From contig KL647309.1 in the NCBI GenBank assembly GCA_000727475.1, positions 2,066,289-2,130,288 of the forward strand: a stretch of 64,000 nucleotides of DNA. Reading direction: 5' to 3'. The position numbers and the translations under genes were made by a program. Positions within the stretch are counted from its first letter, which is position 1. Every line of letters starts with the position of its first letter. Shown piece after piece: positions 51,440 to 62,903 of the stretch. Source of the DNA: Sarcocystis neurona. Taxonomy: Eukaryota; Apicomplexa; Conoidasida; Eucoccidiorida; Sarcocystidae. The notes below the pieces were generated by a model. The model was given only the letters and a program-made list of their open reading frames with translations. It was not told the origin of the DNA and made no database searches.

Positions 51440-51970
51440 ACCTGGGAACAGTGAAGTAGTAGTGGTACGGCGCGTAGCAATAGTAGCAAAAGCATTCATA
51501 ATAATAGTTGTACTAGTGGTCGCACTAGTAGCAGTAGTTGTGATAGTGATAATAGTATCAATAGGACAAGCAGCAGTAGCGACAATAGTAAGAGAAGTAG
51601 TCACAGGAATAGCAATAAGAGTTGTAGTGCCAGTACCAGTACTGATAATAGTATCAATAGGACCAGCAGTAGCGACAATAGTAAGAGTAGTAGTCACAGG
51701 AATAGCAATAAGAGTTGTAGTGCCAGTACCAGGCACTACTCCTACTGGGAAGAGTAGTAGGACTAGTAATAGTGGCAGTAACAGTGAAGGCAGTAGTGAT
51801 ACTAGTAATAACAAAAGTAGTAGTAGTCGTCGCAGGGGTTGTAATATTCATCGTAGAAAGGCGTAATAGCATGATCAGAAGTAATAGCATGGATACAAGT
51901 CGTAGCAGTAGTAATAGCAGTTGTACTTTTATGCGCTGTGGTGATAGTAGTATGAACAAGAACGAATAAT
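51440..51970. repeat. AGT/GTA trinucleotide-like field with a 96-bp direct repeat
   Basis: The unit AATAGTATCAATAGGA... starts at 51551 and again at 51647, period 96, about 90% identical. The surrounding sequence is degenerate (AGT)n. Several frames are open on both strands (Val/Ile-rich on plus, Thr-rich on minus). Confidence 0.85.
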
Positions 51971-53052
51971 AGTAGGAGCTGTGGTGGTGACACTACGAGT
52001 GACAGGGAGAGAAACGCACTTTTTTTCTCCTCTTCGCACCTGATAATCCGGCTCTTCTCTCTAGGAAACTTCACGGAAATTTGCCTTTGCACCGCGTTAT
52101 TCCATGGACGACGCCTTCCGGTTCTTCTGACTTTCTCCGTATTCTAGCTGAATTGATAGCAGTGCCTTTCATACTGCGACGTAGACGCAAATATATATAT
52201 ATATATAGATAGATAGATAGATAGACAGATATATACACATACGTATGTACAGGTATATATACATGTATAAGCACACACTTACCACACACACGCGTGCCTC
52301 GCCGAGTAAATGCGGCTCCTCCTCCGGTGTACCTACATCGTGGAAGGTGTACGACGAAGGACACGCTTTGCAGTTTGCACCTTTCTGCTCCGCAGAAGAT
52401 TGGCCGAAAAGGTGTCGCCTTCCCTTTTCTTCATCTTCTGAAGGTCAACTCGGAACTACCCCTTCCACGTGTTGATCTTTCCTTGTGGGCCTCCTCGCCT
52501 GGCTGCTCTAGCTTTTTGTTTACCCTCTTTAATCATTCGTTCCACCTCTGCGTTCTCGGCCTCACTTTTGTACTTCTCCTGCTTCCTCGTCTGTCCTGTC
52601 CGTGTTCTCTGTGGTTCTCTTTGTGTCACTAAAATTTCTACTTGTCTTGATGACGCGATCGCGCCCTTCCTCAATCCTGCTGCTTTCTTCTTCGCGTCTC
52701 CCCTTCTTCCTTGTTACATCTTTTCCTTCTTCTTTTGCTTCTTCGCCTTCTTCAGCTGCTGCTGCTGGTGACTGTGTTTCCAAAAGACGTACATTCTCTT
52801 CGTTCTTCGTCTCTGCTCTGTTTCTTCTCTTCCCTCTACACTTCCCCCCCTCCTCCTCGCACGTCTTTTCCCAATCGTCCAGCATGTCGCGCCTTCCTTC
52901 GTCATTTTCGTGTGATTCTCCTGGTGACAATTCTCCTCGCCCTTCCTTCGCGCTCTTCTCCCTTCCTTGCTGATCTCCCTGTCCTTCTTTGTCTTCTTGT
53001 TTTCTTTCTGCTCTTTTCTTTCTCCTCTTCACTGCGCGTGTATTTCTGTGCA
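51970..53052. other. upstream region of GUF1
   Basis: A TATATA/GATA run (52190-52265), a palindrome variant at 52326-52339, then a pyrimidine-rich stretch to the GUF1 start. A charged minus-strand frame (52562-53263) overlaps the 5' end of GUF1 and is treated as antisense. Confidence 0.45.
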
Positions 53053-53989
53053 ATGGGGTTGCCTGCTGCTGCAGCACCTGTGGTCCTGCGGCTGCTACCC
53101 CGGTTTCTTGACAGGTCGTCTGCTGCTGGTGCTGCCTCTCCTCCCGTCTGCGGCTGCTGTGATTCTCACTATTTGTCCTCCAAACTCCTTCAGAAGCGCC
53201 GCGCACGTTTATCCTTTCCGTCCCCCTCTTCATCTTTGTCTTCGCCTTCACTATTTGCCTCACTTCCCCTATTTAATTCGCCTTCTCTCCCGTCTTCCAC
53301 TGTTCTTCTTTCCGCACGTACTGCGTCTTCTCCGTTCCCTTCTCCCTTTCCGTCTGTTTCTTCTTCTCCTTCTTCCTCCTCCGGTCTTCCCTGTTTTTCT
53401 TCTTCAAATTCTTCTTCTTCTCGCTCCGTCGCTTCTGCGCCTGGCCCTCCGCTGCAGCGCAGCATCAATTCACTTGCGACTTCGCCGTCTTCTCCGCTCG
53501 ACGCAACTACTGCAGCTGGTGAACAGATCCGCTCAACTCTCCCTCTTCCTGCTGCGCGTATTCCTCGTGGTGCCCGCGATGCTTCCTCGACAGCAGCGGC
53601 CAGGGCCACACGTGGTGCTACTGCTGCTGCTGCGGCTGGCGGTGGTGCTACAGCTGGAAAGGTGCCTCCTCCTTCGCCAGCAGAAGCGACAACGGCAGCC
53701 CGAGCAGCACGCGCACCAGCAGCAGCTGCAGCAGTACACGGTGCGGCAGATGGAGCCGCACGCACGGCAGGCGCAGCACAGGGAGCAGGATCCGCAACAG
53801 CTGAAGAAGGCAGTGGACCGTTCGAACACAGGCTCGCCCGTTTGCTGGCGGCAGACGCATCAACGCGCATCCGAAACTTCTGCATTATTGCGCATGTTGA
53901 CCACGGCAAAACAACTCTCAGCGACCGTCTCCTAGAAGCGACAAACACCGTCCCCCCTGGTGGCAAGGCCAAAATTCTTGATTCGCTGG
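53053..53989 (+). CDS. GUF1: GUF1 exon 1 (N-terminal extension and P-loop)
   Basis: It runs from ATG to CTGG|GTACGC and leaves in phase 1. Conserved sequence begins at [17 protein letters not shown]. The upstream part is Ser/Pro- then Ala-rich, and its first half has equally open antisense frames. Confidence 0.8.
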
Positions 53990-56900
53990 GTACGCATACA
54001 CACACGTGTACACACACACATACACACACGCACACACAACCACGGTTCACTTGCTGCTGCTACTGCTGCAGCCCTGGTATCTTCAGCTGTGGCTTACTTG
54101 TTTGCTGCTTCTGTCGCTCCTGTTGCTGCTCATGCGCGTGGCGCTGCTGTAGCAGGGGCTGGGACTGCTACCTGCGTTGCTGCTGCTGTTTGCACCGCTG
54201 CTGCTACTCGTGCTGCTGTTGTTACTTGCGCGGCGCGTGCTGCTCGCCGTGCTACTACCTGTGCTGCTGTGCGGCCGCTTGGATTTTTGCTGCCGTTGCT
54301 CTTGCTGCTGCCTCACTTGTTTCGAATGACCTGTTACTGCGGCAGGTGCTTCGTGTGGAGTCGGTGTCATTCTTGCTACTGCCGCTCTAGGAGGAGTTGC
54401 TGCTGCTGCCGCTACTGCGAGTGTCGTTGCTTCTGCTGCTGCTGCTAGGGCCGCCCGCGCGTGTGAACTGTGTGAACGGCTTTTTCTGCAGAAGTCGAGA
54501 CGACGCGAGGCATCACAGTCAAGGCGCAGGCGTGTTCGCTTCTTTATTTCTCTCCGCAGAAAAAGCAGGACTTCCTTTTCAATCTTATCGATACCCCGGG
54601 TGAGTCACGTCTCTCTCTGTGTCACGTTAAATGTGAAGTAGTGAGCAAACACCTGCCATTCGGGTGTGCGTACACCGGACAACCAGAAGGCGGAAGATTC
54701 GAGGGGACGCCTGCAGAAGAAAGAGATGGCATTCAACACGTCTTCCGAATGAGAAAGTGCGGAGATTGGGTGCCCGGCCTGTACGCATACGTCAGAGACA
54801 CTGGCTAGCAGGCCGGCTCTGTGAGGTGTACCTACACCCCAGCAAGAAGGTCCCGGGCGTTTTCTGAGCACCGAGGGGCGAGGCGACACGGAATAGAGCG
54901 TTAGACAAACAGCCGAGTAGCAAGAGGCCTGCCTGCACGCCACAAGGCGAGCGGACAACGCGCCGTGCTGTGTACGTACACCAGAAACAGAAGGTCCTTG
55001 CAGATCTCTTTCGGTGTACATACACCGTCTGCCTGTCTCGAGGAGAGAAAATCGTTCGACTGTACGGACCCCAGTAGAGGAGGAAATAGAGCCATTCAGG
55101 TATTCGTACACGCGAAGTCTGTTTGCTACTATTTCAAGCAGCAGCCCGCATTCGCTGACGAAGAGCAAATCGCGGCAGTCACGTCCTCTCACTCTCTTCT
55201 CGCGCGTGCAGAGATGCTAGCCATCCACGTACGCCCCACCTGCTACGCATCACCGCGCGAAGCCGTGCACACTCAAGAGATACCCAGGCGTACATACGCA
55301 CCGATACATGTATTCCTTTATCGTTTACACCGCGTGTCTACATATATGTGGATATGTTAATTCTTGAGTTGGTCTACATATACCCATATATTTATATATA
55401 TGTATATTCTATCATGAGTGGGTCTCTGCATCTACGCTGATGTTCGTCTTGGCGCGGACCTTTATCTCTGCAGAAGAAGCAACACACAACATCTCTCTTA
55501 TTACGCGATATACGCCCAGCAGCCTACGCCTCTCTCCGGGGTGTCGCGCATGCGTGTGAGTGAACTTTTTTTCTTCTAGCTTCCTCTGGGTGTCTGTGTT
55601 TATGGGACAGGCTGCCTCCGCGCATGTGTCGTCGCTCGTGTTCTGCTGCTGCCCTCGCGCCTTTTTCCGTTTCTCTCTTCAACAGGGGCTGGGCCTGGCG
55701 TCAAACGCAGTGAAACTAAGTGCCCTGCAGTCTCCGAGTATTTGATTTGGGTTGGCCCTCCACTAGTTTCTTGCATGCGTCTCTCCACGGCATGACGTCC
55801 TCTGTTCGCAGCTTAGGACGACTACGCGTGACTTAGTGTCACAGGACCACCGTTCTTCCCCTTCGTCGTTTCCGTGTTTCCCCTCTCTCTCTGCTTACCC
55901 GACCCACACAAGATATCTACCTTCCCGCTCAAACACATAGAACACACAGACCGACGGTGACGTCTTCTGCCTATTGTAGGAGGTTGCCTTCCCTGCTTGT
56001 TTTTTCACGGTCTTGTACGTGTCTCTCTTGATCTCTCTGTGCCTCTCTGTTCCTGTCTCTCTGTCTCCACGTCTACATCCGCACAAGTGCGGAAGAAGTT
56101 TCCGCCACATATCAACTTGGCGCAGTGGTGCCGGGCCTGTTGCCGGTCGCTGCTTCTTCCTATGTGTCACGCGTCTCCTCGACCCGTGCCTGCATGCCCA
56201 CACTCGTAAATAGTTCTTCGTGTCCACCAGGGGAACCGCGTTCTCTCTCTCTCTCTGTGGATTTTTCTTCCTAACTTCTTGACTTTTTCTCGATCCATCC
56301 ACTTACTTGTCTGGCTCGTATAAGTGTTTATTCTTCTCTCCCTCTTTATCTCTGTTTCTTTCAAACGCTACACTGTTGCATGCGTCTGCGTATATATACG
56401 TCGATGTGTGCATCTGGTACGCAGGTACGAGATAAATGCTATGAGAAACACGCTTCTCTTCTCTGTGTGTGTGATATAACGCCTGAAGAACTTCCCGTTT
56501 CTCTCTGTCGCTCTTCCTCTCGTTTGTTACTCTTCTCTGTGTCCGTCTTCGTGTCCCCTTGCTTTCCTTCTCGGTTACTTCTTCCCGCAAAACCTTCGGA
56601 CGTCTCAATTTATTTTGCTGCATGCGTGTTTGCATGCGGACAAATCTCTCACGTGACTGTAGACGCTGGGTTTGAAGATTTTGTCAGCTCACGTGTGTGT
56701 GCTGCTGCCTTTTTTAGCGAAAGGGTTCTCCACCGTCTGCTGATATCTGCCACCTTGCAATTCTCTCTGCCGTAGCAGCCTGCACCTATCTTCTTTTCCT
56801 CGTCGCAGTGTGTCTGCGTTGCTTCGGCTTCCCTCCTTCAAGAAGTTTGACGACAACTTCCTGAGGAAGGGTTCAGCAGCTGCGAAGACGAGCAGGCGGA

Positions 56901-59900
56901 CGGTGCTGGTGCCGCGCTCTTCAGACAGACAAAAGGAAGAAGAAAGGAAAAGGGGAAGAAAGCGAGAGAAGAAAGGTGGGACGGCGGAGATAGGGGGCAA
57001 CAGACGCAGACGAAAAGGAGGAGGGACGGAGAGAGAGCGGAGAAGAAGACAGCAGAGAAACGCATCGGCAGAGGAGGGCCCAGGATGAATAAGAACAGGT
57101 GCAGGAAAAGGAGGGTAGCTGGGGGGCAGAAGACGACCCAAGAGAAGAAAGAGAAAACATCAAGTGAAGGAAATTTGACAGGAAAAGAAGAAACGCAGGA
57201 GTTGGTGCTGCTGCTGCTTACGACTGAAAGCAAGTGAAGGACATTTGACAGGGAAAGAAGAAACGCAGGAGTTGCTGCTGCTGCTTACGACCAACTGTTG
57301 CCGTTCCCCCTTCTTCTTTCTTCTCCTCTTCTTTTCCACCTCTCTCTCTGTCTGTGTCCGCGGCACTTTCGTAGAACCTGCAACTCTCCGAGTTGCTTCT
57401 CCACGCCTGCCCCTCTTGTTTGCCAACGCCTGTGGCTACTTCTATCTCTACTATTACGGCTCCTCTTTTAATGTGTCGTCACCGGCACTGCGCGGGTAGT
57501 ATTCGTTGACTGCTCCTGCGTCTGTTGTTCTTTTACTACTGCCGCTACTTCTCGATGTGAACGTGTCGCAGAAGGGAGATCTTCGACCGCGTGAAGCGCC
57601 CTTCTTTTCCTCGCTGCCTCCCTGTCTCCCTCTCTCTCGTTGTAAATTCTTCTTCTTCTGCGTTTTGCGTTCGTTGCTGTGTCAAGGCCATCGAGATTTC
57701 GCCGGTGAAGTCGACAGAAGTCTCGCCGCCTGCGACGGGGCTGTGCTCCTCGTTGACTGCATGCGGGGTGTTCAGGCGCAGACAACAGCCTACTTGAACA
57801 AAGCCGCTGCTGCAAATCTCAAGATTCTCCCTGCCATCAATAAAGTCAGTTCTGGCAGTCTTTTTGCCTGCTTCTCTCCCTCTCCCTCTCCAAGCTTATC
57901 TACGCCAACATATATATATGTGTATATATCTGGACGTATCTGTATATGTGGATATGTGTATATATATACATACGTATATGTGTATGTATATGTGTATACG
58001 TACATATCTATATTCATATATGTGTGTTCGTATGTATGTATATCTGAGGGAATGTATGTATGTGTATCTGGAGAGTGAAATTTGATATGTATATATATAT
58101 ATATACACATGTATGTGTCTATGTATGGACATATACATATATATATATATATATGCGTGGATATGAATAAACACATATACACACGCATATGCATGTATAC
58201 ATATATATATATATATGGATAGGTGTCTATGTTTGGACATATATATATATATATATATATGAATGGATATGAGTAAGTACATATGTATATAGGTGTATGG
58301 GTATCTGTGTGTATGTATGTATATATGTATGTATATATATATGTATGAGGGAACATATCCATGTGTATCTGAAGAGTGAAGTTTGCAACCATTTTGTGTA
58401 AATTCCACTCTGAAGCTCTCTACTCTCATTTTAATACACATATGCGCAACAATATATATATATGTACCCATAGGTAAATATAGAAAGACATATATATTTA
58501 TATGCAAGCTGTTAAGCGAATTATATAGAGAAACGGTGGTACACATGCGCATATACATCATTCAGTGTATATGAATACATATGTGTATATATATGGGAAA
58601 TACTTGTGCACACATCCGTACATACGAATGTCCGTGTGTCGATATTAGATAAACACATCAGGTAAACAAAGATATATATATATGTAGTGTACATATGTGA
58701 AGTATTATCTAGATACATGTAGACAGAGACAGAGAGAGTGAGAGAGAAAGTGAGAAGTGCTTTTATGTACGGGACTGTCAACGAGGGAAGTACGAAGAAA
58801 GAGACGTCTGCGGTAGAAGTGTGGGTATACAAACAGCAGCAGGGATTCACATACGTGCATACATATTACCGTACGCATGCAGGGATATCCACGTATGTCC
58901 ACACATAAATAAACGTGTATGTACAGACAGAGATGTAAATAGGCAGGTATATCTATGTATGTACATATATATATACATAGGTACAGACAGAGATGTATAC
59001 AGGTTTAGACATGTATATAGAAATACGAAATACTCGTTCTTCTGAACATAGACATAAATCTTCACCTACCTACGTATGTTTGTACAGAAATCTACGTGTA
59101 TACAGATAGGTACACATATATACATGTATATATATGTATACGTAGAGAGAGACAGATGGAGAGAGAGAGAAACATATAGAGAAGGGTACGTATAGTGGGA
59201 GGCATACATATATGTAGATATATACGTATATATACATGTATATGCATATGTGTGTAGGGAGACACAGCCACATATGTGTGTAGAGAGACAGACACAGAGA
59301 CAGGGAGCGAGTGAGACGAAGAGAAAATATACACACACGTGTATATATAGAGAGGGAAACAACGACGGACAGGTATTTATAGACAGATATATATGCATAT
59401 ATGGAGAGAGAAAAATAGATATAGAGATGTGGATATATATATATATATGTATATATATATATGTATGTATGTGTATGTATATGTATGTATATATAGAGAG
59501 AGAAGGAGAGACCCACATAGAGCGATACACATATGTATGAAGAGAGCGAGAGGAAGAGAGACACGAGTCAATATACGTGTGGGGAGGAGCTGCGTGTAGA
59601 TGTAGAGAGAGAAATATATTTGTAGAGAGAGATATATGTGTGCAAGGATATATATATCTATACACGGAGACAGACACACACACGTACATATAGGGAGAGC
59701 GAGAGAGAGATTTACATGGATGTATACACATGTACATATATGCGTATGTGTATAGAGACAGAGAGAAGGGGAGAGAGAGTGAGAAATACGTCTGTGTAGA
59801 TATTTAAATATATCTATAGGTCGGTGCAGGTGTGTGTTGTTATAGGGGGGATTGTCTGAATATCCCGAACTGGTGCGCATGTTCTGACTGCATGTGAGAA

Positions 59901-62529
59901 TTTCATTGCCCCATACGTAGATGGGATCACTCCTCAGATACAGCAGGAATTCTTATATATTTGAATCCGTTTTGACGCAAGTGAGGGGGGGGTCTGCTTC
60001 TTCTGCGTCTGTGGAGTTCTATGGTGTTCAAGTTTGCTCGTGTCGACTTTCGTGTTCGGGCAGCTACGCGAGTGTCCGCGCAGAGGTGGAAGTGATGCTG
60101 TGCGTCTGTCTGTAGAAACACAGAGGGACGAGAAACGCGAGGAGATGAAGGCGAGTGGGAGACGAAGAAGAAGATAGAGACGAAAATGTGAAGACAGAAC
60201 AGGCAACAGAGAGCAGGCCAGGGGAAGAGAAGGCAGGGGAAGTAATACACGATGAGGAAACGGAAAGAAGCAGAGAAAAAAATAAGAGCAGCGCGCTCTT
60301 TTTAGACGTGTCTCTGAAGGTGGGGGAGAAGGACTGTCCCCCATTGCTCCATAGAAGTCTCTGCTAGTCTTCGCTATTGCTGCCGCCCGCATGCAAAAAA
60401 ACTGCTACGCGAATAACTTCTGCTGTTGCTGCTGCTGCTGTCGATGCTGTCGCTGCTGCTGCTGCTGCCGTTGCTGCTGCTGCTGTTGCTGTTGCTGCTG
60501 TTGCTGCTGCTGCTGTTGTTGCCTTCTGTATCTGTTGCACAGATAGACTGTGACGCAGGGAAGAAGGAGCACCTGCAGCAGGTGATGGATTCTCTGCAGA
60601 GTTTCTCCCAGTTTTTTGTCCACCCGCCCATCCCTCTTTCTGCTAAAACTGGCCAGAGTACGTCCGCTCACCATCACTTGCGTTTGCTTTGCATCGCAAG
60701 AAAGTCGACATTTCTCTCTCTCTCAGTCTCTGCATCTACTCCCCTGTAGGCTCTCCTATACACACACACATACACATATATATATATATATATATATCAC
60801 GACGTTGGGAAGTTGTTTGTGTAAATGTAGAAGCAAGTTCAAGAAGATCATATAAATATATATATATATCAAGAATGAGAGCTGCATCTGTAGGGACCTC
60901 GTATATACATATATATAGATGGGTAGATAGGTAGATAGACAGGTAGATATCTAAAGAGGAATGTGTGTGTCTACTGGCGTTGCATCTCTCCCTCCAGAAT
61001 AACACTTCTACGTGTGGACATCCAACATTTATTCACTCTCATATATTTTCGCCCCACACCAACCCGCGTATATCTATGTATGGCTGGATAGATAGACAGA
61101 CATATGTATATGCCTGTGTGTGCAGCGATATATGTATCTGAATCTACCTGCGTAAATGGATTCGTATTTCGTATTCACATATATATATGTTATGTGTATG
61201 TATATGTATCTCTCTCTCTACATATATATATATATGTGTATGTCTGCAGGGGCGGACGTATACGAATTTATATAGGGATTGATGTGGATATACTATAAGT
61301 ATATAAATATATATATATATGTCCCCCTACGTATATATTCAGATATATATGAGAGAAAGGGTAAATTTGTACACGTGTGGGTCATACATATCTGAAATAC
61401 CACTCAACAGGCACGCACTGATATATGCCCATATCTGCCTATATCTACCTGCCTATATCTATCTGTCCATATCTACCTGTCTATATCTCTCTGTCTATAT
61501 CTATCTGTCTACATCTGTCTGTCTATATCTATTTGTGTATATCTGTATCTATCTTATCTATTTATCTATATCTATATCTATCTATATCTATCAATATCTA
61601 TCTATCTACATCTATCTATCTATATCTATATCTATCTATGTCTATCTATATCTATCTATCTACATCTATCAGTCTATATCTATCCATCTACGTCTATCTA
61701 TATCTATCGGTATCTATATCTATCTGTCTATATCTATCTATCTATATCTGTCTGTATCTCTCTGTCTCTATCTGTATCTATCTATGTCTATTTATCCGTA
61801 TCTATATCTGCCTATATCTATCCTTCTACATATCTGTCTATGTCTATATCTGTCTATGTCTATATCACTCTATCTATACCTATCTATCTATACACCTACC
61901 TATCTATATGTATATATATGTGTATGTATGTATGTGTAGGGTGTGTTTACATTCGTGTATACCTATGTGGATGCGTGTGGATATGGAAAAGTATCTCTTT
62001 GTATATATGAAGATATTGGTGTACACACGCAAACGTACCTCATATATATATATATATGTGTTTGTGTCTGTGTCTGTATGCACCCCATTCGTGTATCTGA
62101 ATCTATGTATGTATACATGTATCTATCTTCTCTCTCTCCATACATATATATATATATGTATACCTATATATGTATGTTTATGTATGTGTTCCTCTTTCTC
62201 TCCTTTTCTCTATGTATCTATACGTGTGTCTATCTTATATCTATATCTCTCTCTATATATATATGTATGTGTATATCTGTTATGTAGATTTACATGTCTC
62301 GCTTTCGCGCTGTCTCTCTCTTTATATATATATGTTATGTATATATATATAGCTGCCTTTCTCCTTGTCTCTCTCTCTCTATCTCTCTCTATATATATAC
62401 ATATATATATATATGTTATGTATATGTGTATATCTGGCTTCCGCTCTGTATCTCTCTCTCTCTCTATATATATATGTATATATATTTGTTATGTGTATGT
62501 CTGGCTTTCTCTCTCACTGTCTCTCGATA

Positions 62530-62560
<31 letters not shown>

Positions 62561-62870
62561 ATATGTTATGTGTATGTATATGCGTCTCTTTCTCATGTCT
62601 CTCTCTCTATATATACATATATATATGTATGTTATGTATATGTGTATGTCTCTCTTTCTCTCGCTCTGGTGTATAAATATATGCTATGTATATGTCTCTC
62701 TTCCGCTCTCTCTCTCTCTATATATATACATATATATACATATATATATATATGTATTTGTTATGTATATATCTCTCTTTCTCTCTCACTCACTCTCTCT
62801 CTCGATCTATATATATATATATGTTACGTATATGTATATGCGTCTGTTCCTCCTTGTCCCTCTCCCTCTA

Positions 62871-62903
<33 letters not shown>

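Larger units (their letters stand above)
54600..57686 (+). other. GUF1 intron 2 with four palindromic motifs
   Basis: GTGTAC-type palindromes lie at 54663, 54825, 54969 and 55013. Three of them are followed by a shared AGAAGG(TCC) flank. A TATA run (55290-55420), pyrimidine-rich sequence (55860-56360) and a 70-bp tandem duplication at 57161-57297 complete it. No exon was recognised inside. Confidence 0.7.

Noticed and set aside
57896..59880. Minus-strand ORFs of 160-220 codons made of Tyr/Ile/His/Thr
   Set aside because: Microsatellite translations inside GUF1 intron 3.
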